Of a stretch of DNA of 64,000 bases, positions 33,299 through 43,754 are shown piece after piece; position 1 is the first letter of the stretch; the number at the start of each line of letters is the position of its first letter. This stretch comes from Cycas panzhihuaensis (Eukaryota > Cycadophyta): positions 41,981,741 to 42,045,740 of the forward strand of contig CM041465.1 of assembly GCA_023213395.1 (NCBI GenBank), read 5' to 3'. Below the pieces are notes generated by a model. It searched no databases and was not told the DNA's origin. It worked only from the letters and a program-made list of their open reading frames with translations. The translations under genes were made by a program, and so were the position numbers.

Positions 33299-34219
33299 TC
33301 AGACTTGGCTTTCTGTAGACATTATGTTTTTGGAAAACAATGTAGACTCAAGTTTAAAGTAGGGAGTCACACTAGTAAAGGCATTCTGGATTATATACAT
33401 TTAGATGTATGGGGACCAGCCCCTAAAATATCTTATGGAGGATCATTATATTTTATCACATTTATAGATGATTACTATAAGAAGGTATGGGTTTATTTTT
33501 TGAAAAGGAAATCTGAAGTGTTTAGTATGTTTAAGCAGTTCAAGGCTCTAGTTGAGAATAACACTGGTAAGACAATCAAATATTTAAGAACTGACAATGG
33601 AGGTGAGTTCAACTCTTTGGAATTTGAGAACTATTGTAGAGAAGCTGGGATCGAAAGACACAAGACCACTAGCTATACTTTGCAGCAAAATGGCATTGCT
33701 GAGCGCATGAATAGGATACTCTTGGAAAGAGAAAGAAGCATGCTAAGTAATATAGGAGTGGAGCAGGGCTTGTGGGCAGAAGCTGTTCAAACAACTTACT
33801 ATCTGGTAAATAGGTCACCATCACTTGCAATAGATTGCAAGATTCCGGAAGAAGTATGGACTAGACATCCATGTGATTATTCAAATTTAAAAGTTTTTGG
33901 TTATGATGCTTATGCATGGACTGACAAAAGTAAACATTTAAAGTTAGACCCAAAATCCAAGAGATATATCTTTATTAGTTATGGTGATAAGGATGGTGTG
34001 AAGAGATATAGGTTGTGGGATCCTACTGCCAATAAAATAACCATTAACAGAGATGTTATATTTGATGAATCTCCCCTTGTAAAATTAGACAGTGGAGAAG
34101 TTGAAATGAATCAAGAGCAACAAGCTGAACATCAACAAGTCAAGTTTGAAATGCATCCATCTGTGGAATTAGAAGAGCATGAAGATCTTTCTAAAGATGA
34201 ATCAACAGTAGATTCATAG
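33299..34219 (+). pseudogene. integrase of copia B
   Basis: 304 codons open from 33,305. DDE residues all present: HLDVWGPAPK, KYLRTDNGGEFNS, and QQNGIAERMNRILLERERSM. Then LWAEAVQTTYYLVNRSPSLA, and the plant copia C-terminal block LKVFGYDAYAWTDKSKHLKL and KRYIFISYGDKDGVKRYRLW. A Glu/Gln-rich linker ends at TAG, 34,217-34,219. Apart from flanking stops, this is the most intact catalytic domain in the window. Confidence 0.9.
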
Positions 34220-35030
34220 GAGTATGTGGATACTTCTATGCTAACAGTTAGAAGATTTACATGCGTTAGTCATCCACCTGATAGGTACAATCCTTTTATT
34301 TCTATTGCTTTGGTTTCTAATGATGGTGAGCCCACATGTATCAGGAAGCAGTAGATGATATCCATGGTGAAAAGTGGAAAAGGGCTATGCAGGAAGAGAT
34401 AGATGTTTTAAAGAGACATAATTCATGGGACTTGGTAGAACTTCCACATGGCAGGAAGACTGTTGGTTGTAGGTGGGTTTTCAAAAAGAAAACAGATATC
34501 GATGGAAAGGTTAATAAATATAGGGCAAGACTGGTGGCTAAAGGTTTTACACAGAAAGCAGGTATTGACTTTCATGAGATCTTTTCATCAGTTGTCAAAC
34601 TTGTTTCAATTTGAGTGTTGTTAGCATTAGTAGCTTCTCTCGATTTAGAGTTGGAGTAGTTAGATGTAAAAATAACTTTTCTACATGGAGATTTAGATGA
34701 GGAGATCTTTATGGAGCAACCAAAGGGTTTGTATAAGATGGCAAGAAAAGACCTGTTTGGAGGCTTAAGAAATCATTATATGGCCTGAAGCAATCACCCA
34801 GGAAGTGGTACAAGAAGTTTGATGCCTTCATGGAGAGCCAAATTTTCAAAAGAAGCGAGTATGATCATTGTGTTTACTTTAAATTTATTGACAATGGCTT
34901 ATTCATTATCTTGGTATTATATGTTGATGAGATGCTGGTTACAAGCAAGAGCATGGAAGAAATCAATAAGCTAAAGGCTCAATTGGTAAGGACTTTTGAT
35001 ATGAATGATCTAGGAGCTACAAAATAAATC
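34220..35030 (+). pseudogene. pol: reverse transcriptase of copia B
   Basis: After a frame change near 34,340: KWKRAMQEEIDVLKRHNSWD, VGCRWVFKKKTDIDGK, KYRARLVAKGFTQKAGIDFH, then a stop (34,612) and another frame change near 34,740. The catalytic box reads LYVDEMLVTSK (about 34,918-34,950): YVDE in place of YVDD, so the second catalytic Asp is Glu. Downstream: TFDMNDLGATK, a stop, then ILGMEIHRDKKNSKLWLSQQ. Confidence 0.88.
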
Positions 35031-35876
35031 TTAGGCATGGAGATACACAGAGATAAGAAAAATAGTAAGCTATGGTTATCACAGCAGAAATATGTGGAGA
35101 AGGTGCTAACTAGGTTTGGTATGGCAAATGTGAAACCAATGAGTATCCCATTGGCTTCCCACTTCAAGCTTTCTTCGAATATGAGTCCTAGTAGTGAAGA
35201 AGAAAAGGCTTATATGTCTCGTGTGCCTTATGCTAGTGCAGTAGGAAGTTTGATGTATGCCATGGTATATATAAGACCTGATATTTCACATGCAATTGGT
35301 GTAGTTAGTAGGTTTATGGCAAATCTAGGAAAGGAACATTGGGCTGCAGTGAAATGGGTGCTTCGATATTTGAGAGGCACGAGTGACAACTGCATCACCT
35401 TTAGAGGTACATGTAATCAGGTTTGTGGGTATGTCGATTCAGACTTTGTAAGAGATTTAAACAAAAGAAGGTCTACTTCAGGTTATGTTTTTACTCTTGC
35501 AAATGGTCCAGTTAGTTGGATGTCTAAATTGCAGAGCACAATTGCATTGTCAACCATGGAAACTGGATATATTACTGCAGCACATGCTTGTAAAGAAGCA
35601 ATCTAGTTACATGGTCTATTGGTTGAGCTTGGAAGAAGACAAGAAAATGTAAAGGTATCTTGTGATAGTCAAAGTGCCATTTACTTAGCCAAGAATCTAG
35701 CTTATCAAAGTAGAACAAAGCATATTACTTTTAAGTACCATTTTGTTAGATAGGTTGTGGAAGCAGGTGAAGTGGCACTTGAGAAGATTCACACCAATCA
35801 GAATTATGCTGATATATTCACAAAACTAGTACTATTGGAGAAGTTCAAATGGTGTTTGAGTTCTCTTGGCTTGTAG
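35031..35876 (+). pseudogene. RNase H of copia B
   Basis: 189 codons open from 35,037. VPYASAVGSLMYAMVYIRPD and HWAAVKWVLRYLRGT lead into RNase H: CGYVDSDFVRDLNKRRSTSG (first Asp), LSTMETGYITAAHACKEAI (Glu), VSCDSQSAIYLAKN (third Asp) and ADIFTKLVLLEKFKWCLSSL. One TAG follows KEAI and another follows KYHFVR. The polyprotein ends at TAG 35,874-35,876, about 45 bases before the polypurine-like tract. Confidence 0.9.
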
Positions 35877-35933
35877 AAAAGATGATGAAGGGTCCATGAA
35901 AGGTACCAGGTAGATTGTTACCAAGGTGGAGAT

Positions 35934-36579
35934 TATTGGATATTGTGACAACAATATTTTGGGGCTAAAATTTTGGTATGTTTCCGACGCGGTTTCCCCC
36001 CCTAATCTTTCTTGTGGGGTTCCAAGGGGGACGGGAGCCCCCCTTGGCCGGGGGGTATGGGGGGCATGGAACGCACCTTGCTAAGAGGGGGTTCAGGGAC
36101 GATAGCCCCTGACCCGAAAAATTAGCCCTGTAAACCATATTAAAATGTAAAGAGAATCAGGGTCATTTGATACAAATACCCTAGATTCTACGATTGTGAT
36201 TCGTGCCTTGGATGTCCTTCTCATGTAGCCCGTTTTAGGGCTTTTCTTATTATGTTATATGTAATGTAATGTACTATGATAAGGGCGACAACTGGTTGTT
36301 GTTCCTCAGAACACTCTGTAACTAAGATGTATTGTTTCTCCATTCTACAGTAATAAAGATTGATACCTTTCGTGTGTGGATGTTTCCTTAGCACACTGCT
36401 AGGGTTTTACCATGTTATATCAGGTGCATATGTGATATTTGGCTTTCATTTTCATGTTATTGTATAATCTTTGATTTTAGAACTTACATGTAATTTTAAG
36501 TTTTGATTTCTATAATTAGTTGCAAGAATGCAATAGATCTTGGTGGCAGTTAGAGGGTTGGGATCTTATATTCTCAATA
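35934..36579 (+). repeat. 3' LTR of copia B
   Basis: Begins TATTGGATATTGTGACAACA (TG changed to TA) and ends TATTCTCAATA before target duplication GTATC. Carries extra GC-rich bases near 35,988-36,065 absent from the 5' LTR. Confidence 0.92.
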
Positions 36580-36584
36580 GTATC

Positions 36585-37304
36585 AGACCTGCACCCATGT
36601 CACACAAAAAAATTGATGAAAAAAGAATCCAAAACAAGCAAATAAGAGTAGGGGCAATAGGGTTTTATTATTAAAAAAAATAGACGAGCTTCTAGGAGGG
36701 AGATCTCTTTGTCATAGCATTAAAAATTAAAAGCATCAAATTTATTATGGAGCTGACTTAAAGAGCTTTAACATGACTGGTGATTTACTAGGGTTTTATT
36801 CACCATGGAGACTGCACCATCCTATAAAAGCACAAGTTCCTTGCTAAACCTTAAAAAAAATTATGAATAGATAATAAAATCTTATAAAATATCAAACGAA
36901 ATCTTAGTATAACTTCTCAAAAAACTTGTTGGGCCGAATATACAATAATTATTATATAAATCTAAAAAAATATTAAGTAAATAGACCAAATACACCAAAA
37001 ATAACCCAATATTTAAAAAAATATATAAAATTTATTACTAGAAACTTCATAAAATGATGAGATCTTAAATATTTTACTGATTACGGCTGTGATCCTATAC
37101 AGATCTATGAAGATATGGGTTATTTTGTGAATATAATTCATAAATAATCAAATGTTTAATAAAAAATAATATAAGAAACTTCTAATAAGATTTATAGGAA
37201 ATGAATAGAACTAATATTTGGCTTGCCGTGAGTAGATCTGCTTTAGAAACTAATGGTTCTTGTTACTCTAAAAATGAAGGACTTCAACAGGCTAAAATCT
37301 GAGC
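36585..37304 (-). other. leader region of the gag-only element, right part
   Basis: About 0.7 kb of AT-rich sequence between the nested copia element and the primer-binding site near 37,305. Contains ATTATTAAAAAAAA-type tracts and no coding evidence. Confidence 0.5.
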
Positions 37305-37316
37305 TCTAATACCAAA

Positions 37317-37748
37317 TGAAGGTTTTTAACAAGATGCTTTGATACCAAATGAAAGTTTGTAATAATAATGCTCTGATACTAAATGAAGGTTTGTAAAAAG
37401 AATGCTTTAATACCAAATGAAGGCTTGTAAAATGGAGACAGAGTAGAGTAGATATCAAAATAATCAAGCCATTATATTGCATGAGCATAAACAAAGTATT
37501 ATAGTCAATCCATTGTTGAGAACATATACAACTTTCCAAAAGAAGGTGGTGTCAAAAGATACTAGAGTTTGTCACCCCAGTAAAGATATAGTTTGAGGGA
37601 GGAGAGAAACCTTCTTAACCTCCAGAATTTAAAATATAATAAAATAATACTTAATTAAAGTAACTTTAACCTTACCTTACTTACCTTTACATGTGTGCAC
37701 TCACATGTATAAATGGTAGGAGTGGGGTGATGAATATTAATCACAACA
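37317..37748 (-). repeat. 5' LTR of the gag-only element
   Basis: Same sequence as 27,102-27,532, including the tandem primer-site-like units (GCTTTGATACCA, GCTCTGATACTA, GCTTTAATACCA). The functional primer-binding site, GCTCTAATACCA on the plus strand, lies just left of it. Confidence 0.88.
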
Positions 37749-37753
37749 ATCCC

Positions 37754-37893
37754 TAAGTTATTTTGTAAGTTTTATTTTTGTGTTAATCCTAATTTTATTT
37801 GGAACATGGTGCCCTTAGCAATTTTGCTTATTCAACCTTTATTTTAGTTTTCTTTTATGTTTGTGGAAGTAGATTCAATTGAGGATCACTTTA
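37754..37893 (+). repeat. 5' LTR (second part) of the LARD-like element
   Basis: Shares TTAATCCTAATTTTATTTGG and AGTAGATTCAATTGAGGA-type sequence with 40,297-40,377. It directly follows the target duplication ATCCC (37,749-37,753). Confidence 0.85.
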
Positions 37894-37895
37894 AG

Positions 37896-37907
37896 TGGTT
37901 TGAGAGC
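37896..37907 (+). other. primer-binding site of the LARD-like element
   Basis: TGGTTTGAGAGC, two bases after the LTR end, is two changes from TGGTATCAGAGC, the initiator-Met-tRNA site of copia-type elements. Confidence 0.7.
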
Positions 37908-38488
37908 TTTATTACTAGCATACTAAGGATTTATATTTTTGAGTGTATAAACAAGGAAATCTTAGAAAAATAACCAAGAATTTAAGTTGATCCAACTTGC
38001 TCTATAAATTTTAAGTGGTTATACTATAGGTTTTAGAGTAAAATTATAAAAATTATAGGGAATTTAGTTTCAACTTGATGTTTATCACTTTCTTTAAGGC
38101 CGAAAATCTACTACTACAACTTCAAATAGTCATAACTTTGGCTATAAGTATTTGATTAACTTCATTTTTATTTTTAATATGTATGTCTTAACATCTAGTT
38201 TCTATTGCAAGTGGTTTTAAATTCCTTAGATCTTATTTAATATAGTAGTTATTATTTAATGTTAATACTTAATAATAGATTTAGATATCCCTATTTTTAT
38301 AGGAAAGAGAGAAGTATGATTCATAGTATGGTTAGGTAATATTGAAGCATGTTTTAAAATTATTAAAACATGAATTTTATCTAATTATTAAGCTATGTTT
38401 AGGTGGAAAGGTTTACACATAGGCCTCTAATACATCTCATTGGATTTAATGGGAATACTTCTCAAAGAGATTTCTCCTACTCTTTGAT

Positions 38489-38983
38489 GAAGAATTAGAA
38501 GGTGGTGGCTTGAGTATTAGAGAGTTCTTAGTTTTTCTAAAGAGCATGGGAGATCATATACGGAAAATTAAAAAAGAATTCAATCAATTGGGAAAATTAT
38601 CTAATGAGGAGCCTATAAAAGAACCACATGAAGAAAATATAAGTAGCATACATAAAGAATTATGTGATTAAATTGAAGAACAATCCAATGAGAACCCTAT
38701 CAATGAGCAGTGTGGTGAAAATGTAAGTAGCACATATGGATTAAGCATGGAAATACCCATTAGTAGGGAGTTATCACACGAGAAGATACCTATCAATGAG
38801 GAGCTCAAGGAAGAAATTGGGGTACAAGATATTCCTAGGAAGGTACTTATTTTAAAACCTAATCTTGTAGAGTACTTACATAGCACTTATCTATCTCTTT
38901 TGAAAGTTTTCTTTATCTTAGTTTCCCAAGTTCTATCACCTTGTAAACTCCCTCCCCTTACCTTATACTACAAAATCCTATAA
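38489..38983 (+). pseudogene. Glu-rich open stretch of unknown function in the LARD-like element
   Basis: About 165 codons in one frame, interrupted by one TAA (near 38,668): DELEGGGLSIREFLVFLKSM, then KEFNQLGKLSNEEPIKEPHE, then repeated N-E-E/N-E-Q/N-E-E-L-K-E-E motifs and SLLKVFFILVSQVLSPCKLP at the end. There is no start codon I would defend before the stop; the 38,747 ATG opens the last 78 codons. It could be a worn gag fragment or a captured host segment. I recognise no domain. Confidence 0.35.
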
Positions 38984-40039
38984 ATAAATTAGAAGTTAAA
39001 TCCTTAGGTCCCCTACTTCTAGTAGATGAAATTCTTATTCCACTTAAGATACCCTTTCATATCTTATTCTTTAGGAAGTCTCTTTATCACCACCCCTATA
39101 TTCTTTAACTTTTGACCCCCTCTCAATAAGTTTCAATTCCTACTACTATTATTATACACTCCTTCTATAAATAATAATATTTTTCCCCTTTGTATTCCCA
39201 CTATCTCTACCACTAACCTTTTCACTACCATATCCATTTTTCCCTTATCCCTTTGCATTACCTCATAAATCACCCTCACATGCCATTATCAAAATCCTTT
39301 TCCCATAAGGAATGTTTAGCCTGTATTCCCTTCTCACCTTTCTTATCCCCATTAAACTCTAAATTTACTCATAGATCTAGATTCATTTACCCTTCATTCT
39401 ATATAATATCACCTTCATCACCCACAAATTCTTTTTGTCTGCCTCTTATCTAACCTGGCCATCATATATCACATTCCCAATTTAGGTCCCTATATATACT
39501 TCTCCCTAGTTTTCTCCCTAAAATTACTCATATATATCCTCAATTCCTTATGCCTTTTAATTCCCTATCCTTAATATATACCTACATATACCTCCCCTCA
39601 TGTAATTTAGCCCTTGCATTCTATGTCCTTTATATGCAGTCATACTATTATATTCTTATGCTCTATGTTTAAAATATACCTTTCCAATATAATTTCTATA
39701 TTTCATACCTCTCCCCTACAATCCATCAATTTCTCCTTAATGATAACTACAAGTGGACATAATATACAACTAGGATATAAGACCTTAGACTGCACAAGTT
39801 TGAGGATCAATTAATGAGAAAGCCACCAATAAAAATAGTTCCATATGGATCAATATCACAAATAAAATGAGGATGTATATGGTTTATTTTAAAATGATGA
39901 GATAACAAAGCCTATGATATTCAAGCCTTAGCAGGTGGCGGATTGAAGATATATATATAAGGACATAAATGTTCCAAACTTTCAAGAGATACAATTATAA
40001 ATACTTTATGGACAAAGTATTTGTTAAAGGAGGGATGGA
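38984..40039 (+). other. internal non-coding region and polypurine tract of the LARD-like element
   Basis: Strongly CT-rich from 39,050 to 39,790 (runs such as CTCCCCTA and CATACCTCTCCC), no coding evidence. It ends with TGTTAAAGGAGGGATGGA (40,022-40,039), the polypurine tract before the 3' LTR. Confidence 0.6.
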
Positions 40040-40377
40040 TTTAGTGGTCCTAATCTATTAATGAGAGTTGGTATTTTATTAAAATTCAGTTTTATTATTA
40101 TTAGTAGTAGTAGGAGTAGGAAATGATACTTTTAATTAATATAAAGATATGTTTTATATTAGAAAGTTGATATTTTATTATTAATATTATTATCAAAGTT
40201 GGTTTTTTAATAAGTAGCCAAATTGGCACTTACGAATAGGGGAGACCCTTAACTCATTTTGTATGTTTTATTTTTGGATTAATCCTAATTTTATTTGGTG
40301 CTTAGTGCCTTGGGTAATTTTGCATATTTAGCTTTCTTTTGTGTTTATAGAAGTAGATCTAATTGAGGAGCACTTCA
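40040..40377 (+). repeat. 3' LTR of the LARD-like element (unbroken copy)
   Basis: Begins TTTAGTGGTCC after the polypurine tract and ends GAGCACTTCA, followed by target duplication AATCT. It carries the intact version of the site where the gag-only element entered the other LTR (GAGACCCTTAACTCATTTTG, 40,244 onward). Confidence 0.87.
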
Positions 40378-41388
40378 AATCTAATTTCTAATATGTAGAT
40401 CTGTCATTATATGTGATGCATCATTGGACTATTAAACTACTGAACATAATGCTTTATGTAATTAATATTTTTCATTGCATGTAATATATTTTTCTTTTAC
40501 AAGTTATACCACAAAATTATTGATAAAATAATTGAACATAATACAATCATATAAATTTAATTATTGACTATTCTGATTTGCAAACTCTCTAAACTAATTA
40601 TTTTTCCTTATTATATAATGGCGCTCTTATCTAGTGAAATGTTAAAATATTTAATCCTTGATGTACTTCTTAGGTTTGATAGGTTTTTTGAAGGATATAT
40701 AAACTTGGCATATCAATTTTGTATAATTCTAATGTTTGTGATAGTGCATCTAAGAGTAAACCTACTAACCCTAAATTTGGCTTATTTTATAGTTTTAAAG
40801 CCCTAAATGACCTTAATTCACTGTAAGAATTTACGAGAACCTTTCCACCAATATTTAGGATCATATACAAGTCCATACTAGTTATCTATATGGTTTTGTA
40901 GGCTGTCATATAATAGTTTACAAGTTTGTATGATTATTGTATAAAATTTTTAAATTGACATGAAAATTTCCCAAAATATATGAAATCATTTGCCATCCTC
41001 AAATATATAATTTCTTTTTTGCTTTGTTGGAATAAAAATTATAATAAATTTTCTTTATCTAAGATTTGAAGGAAATAAAAAGATAGATGAGAAAGAATTC
41101 ATAATAAATGTAGATTTAACCTATAATCAATGTTTTATTACTTTGGAATAATTTTTAAAAATCTAATACTTTCATATGCATAAAATATTATTAATATTAA
41201 ATTCCTATACTTTATTCATGGGTTAATAATGATACCTTTATGATGTAATTCATACCTGAACTTACAATTGGAGAAGAGTGAGTTGAGGAAAATTTAGGAT
41301 ATGTACTTCATTTCTCCTTTGGAGTAGTATATCCTTACATTTAATCCTTCATATATTTACATAACTCTCTATATACTTATATAGAATA
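40378..41388 (+). repeat. dispersed repeat R, copy 1, middle segment
   Basis: Matches 57,215-58,240, e.g. ATATTTTTCTTTTACAAGTT and AGGATATGTACTTCATTTCTCC. Bounded by target duplication AATCT on the left and the SINE target duplication at 41,389 on the right. Confidence 0.85.
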
Positions 41389-41737
41389 ATATTTGGAGGT
41401 CCCTCAGGGGGCGATGTAGCGGTAAGTTGTTTTAAAGTGGCTATGGGTATTCTGCGTTCGAGTCTGGGGGCCTCGCCGTTACGATGTTCTTAGGACCGTC
41501 CGCATGTGGGGTTGCACCCGTGGGGTATTCATATGAACATTAAAGGTTATTCATACTAGTGGCCAAGTTAGGTTATAGAGGGTGTGTGTGTGGATGGCCA
41601 AGGGAGAAAAGCATCTCTCAACCCATGGGAAGGCCTTGGCTCCGTTCTTGGGGGTAGGTCAGGTCGACCGAAAAGGGCTCCAAGCGTGTGAGAGCCACCT
41701 TCATCGGTGGTATGCATGTGTCCAATTCCCACTTGTA

Positions 41738-41799
<62 letters not shown>

Positions 41800-41802
41800 G
41801 AG
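41389..41802 (+). mobile_element. tRNA-derived SINE with (AT)n tail and 10-bp target duplication
   Basis: ATATTTGGAG is repeated at 41,389-41,398 and 41,793-41,802; the homologous site in repeat R copy 2 (about 58,243) has a single TATTTAGAG. The body, from 41,399, has a pol III A box (TAGCGGTAAGTTG, 41,417-41,429) and B box (GTTCGAGTC, 41,456-41,464) in tRNA-like spacing, a roughly 280-bp tRNA-unrelated part, and an AT-dinucleotide tail (41,742-41,792). It is far too long to be a tRNA and has no coding capacity. It would depend on LINE machinery such as the L1 family nearby, an inference. Confidence 0.8.
41742..41796. repeat. (AT)n microsatellite forming the SINE tail
   Basis: Uninterrupted AT dinucleotides after CTTGTAAAA. 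Confidence 0.95.
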
Positions 41803-42050
41803 AAGGGGGAGGTTTGTTAAGGAAGTTAGCCTCATTATTAGCTAATGAAAAGCCACCTCTTACATTTCATTTCATATTCAAATTTATGACTTAAGGTTAA
41901 GCTAAGCCTCTTTAATGAGATACCTTTTTAAAAAGTCATGTAACGTTTTAACCGCTTAATTTTTTCTCTTTAAATTTAAAATTACTTTTAATTCTCGAGG
42001 GTCTTTAGTCATTAAAGGGGGATATTTACCTCTTATGACATCTCTCCCCA
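41803..42050 (+). repeat. dispersed repeat R, copy 1, right segment
   Basis: Matches 58,250-58,495: GGTTTGTTAAGGAAG and TTAAATTTAAAATTACTTTT are shared. Similarity fades after TTAAAGGGGGATA. Confidence 0.8.
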
Positions 42051-43611
42051 CCCTCAAGAGATCATTATCCTATATGATTAAAGGAATCTATATTTAAGAC
42101 CATCGAATTAATTTTATTTCATTTAATATGTGTATTCATACTTTAAAGGGTATGTACAATACTAAAAGAATAATATACAATGGAGTAATCAAGGCAAGTA
42201 CACTAATTTCCATTTGGATAAACTACGTATCCCCATATTTGTTCATGAATGGATTTTATATTTACTATAGACATAGGCAACCACTTTATATAACAATAAT
42301 ATAATACTATACATCTACCAATAAGGTAGCATCTATTATATTTAAGAATTTGTCAAAAATGTTTGAGCTTAAGTGTGAGTCAACAATGCTCATTAATTAT
42401 AAAGTAAATATGGGTGCACCCTAGTGGATATATTGGAACATTTGATCAAAATTTATTTTGATCCCTTTACTTGAGATTTTTCTTATCCTAAAATAATAAT
42501 ATTTTCAACTTGTTGTATGCCAATATAAGTATTATTGAATTTAAAGAATCCTATATTGGCATGCAAGAATAAATGTATGTTTCTATAAAATGGAATTTGT
42601 AATATGTATATAATCCCTTGGGTCTTTTAGGTGATTTTGTAAAGTGCACACTATTATAGGGAAATATTATTACACTTTCAAAGTTAGTCATAATTGTGTA
42701 CTAATGTAAGTATAATTTACTTCTTTCATTGTATTTTATTTAATCAACTAAATGTTGTTATAAATATTATTATAACTAGTTATAACTAAATGTTATTATA
42801 GTTGTATACTAAATGTTTTCTTGTTATATGTTATATAAACATGAATAGTTTATTTGCTTGATCACTCTATAGGATTCTCAAGTCAGAATATAACTAGTTA
42901 TCTTTTGATTGATATTTTCAAACTAAGTCTTTAACTTTTAACAAAAATATCATGGATTTCAAAATCTTTTGGTTAATTGCTTATATTATTAGAAATAATT
43001 TTGAAAATAATATAATATACTTTTATTTTATATCAATAATTTTACTCCCTTAAATATCATAATTAAAATGATAGTTAAGGGAACAATATCATATTAACTA
43101 AGGTAAGATCATTTGATTTTTTGATCTTGGGAATATGAAGGACTTTTATATATACTAGAATTAGGCCAAAAGATCTCAAGCTCAATTAGCATAAACTCAT
43201 GAATGAGTTTTCATTTTTAGCATTAAAGTCCTTGGTCCTTAAAAATAATCTCTCCATTAAAGATGAATAGAGACTCATACAATAGTACAAACTTTTGTAA
43301 GTTTATTGTCATGTTCTTTCTTCTTTTTCCAACCATATTGAAATTACTATTGATGGGATTGAATAATATCATATACCATTCTTAAATAATGTCTCATGAA
43401 AATGATATGTTAGTAGAACTAATAATATATGTTTCTCTTACAATGTTATAGTTGGATTTATACTATATATGAAATCTTATTAATGTGATTCATTCATTAT
43501 TTTTAGAACCATGCATTTTCATTGATCAATGAAGTCCTTATTATTTCTAATACATTATTGAACATAGAAAAACTAGTATTGATTAGAACTTACTACTAAT
43601 ACATAGTTATT
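42051..43611. other. AT-rich intergenic DNA, no feature recognised
   Basis: No open frame above background, no domain, no clear repeat structure. It ends at the left target duplication of the L1 element. Confidence 0.5.
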
Positions 43612-43625
43612 TTGTAATTAAGTAC

Positions 43626-43638
43626 TTTTTTTTTTTTT
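43626..43638 (-). other. poly(A) tail of the L1
   Basis: A run of 13 T on the plus strand (A on the minus strand) directly next to the left target duplication. Confidence 0.9.
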
Positions 43639-43754
43639 GATAAGGTAAAAAAATTTATATATAAAATCGGGGTTTTAACATGACCCCAAACCCATTACAT
43701 CAATTGTCTTCCGGCTAAGAAAAAGAATGGCCATGACATGCCCATGACCTAGCC

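Larger units (their letters stand above)
31270..36579 (+). mobile_element. Ty1/copia retrotransposon, plus strand (copia B), nested in the gag-only element
   Basis: LTRs at 31,270-31,891 (622 bp) and 35,934-36,579 (646 bp), 5-bp target duplication GTATC at 31,265-31,269 and 36,580-36,584, primer-binding site after the 5' LTR, purine-rich ACCAAGGTGGAGAT before the 3' LTR. Internal order gag-PR-INT-RT-RNaseH. It holds the longest open frames of the window (310 and 304 codons), so its polyprotein is the best preserved here. The protease and gag-pre-integrase sequence (LLDSGASHHMC, MPNLKRNLISLGELDSSG) resembles Tork-type copia elements. Confidence 0.93.
27102..37748 (-). mobile_element. gag-only LTR retrotransposon, minus strand, with a copia element nested inside
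   Basis: LTRs at 27,102-27,532 (431 bp) and 37,317-37,748 (432 bp); target duplication ACCCC/ATCCC at 27,097-27,101 and 37,749-37,753. On the minus strand the right LTR is followed by a primer-binding site (near 37,305-37,316) and the left LTR is preceded by the polypurine tract AAGGGGGGAAA (27,533-27,543). Removing the nested copia element leaves about 4.5 kb of internal sequence, in which the only recognisable coding part is a copia-type gag at 28,238-27,543, close to the 3' LTR. That fits the TR-GAG kind of non-autonomous element. Confidence 0.85.
26903..40377 (+). mobile_element. non-autonomous LTR retrotransposon (LARD-like), split by a nested element
   Basis: 5' LTR: 26,903-27,101 joined to 37,754-37,893 (339 bp in total). 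3' LTR: 40,040-40,377 (338 bp). Target duplication AATCC/AATCT at 26,898-26,902 and 40,378-40,382. A primer-binding site follows the 5' LTR and a polypurine tract precedes the 3' LTR. The internal region (37,894-40,039, about 2.1 kb) has no pol domain and one Glu-rich open stretch. The empty site is preserved in repeat R copy 2 near 57,210. This fits a large retrotransposon derivative mobilised in trans. Confidence 0.85.

Noticed and set aside
36571-36592. A primer-site-like TAGTATCAGA right after the 3' LTR of copia B, suggesting a tandem LTR-internal-LTR array
   Set aside because: The first five bases (GTATC) are the target duplication also found left of the 5' LTR; no element interior follows, so the resemblance is coincidental.
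41399-41500. A functional tRNA gene
   Set aside because: A and B boxes are present, but no cloverleaf can be completed and the unit continues for about 340 bp with target duplications, so it is a SINE.
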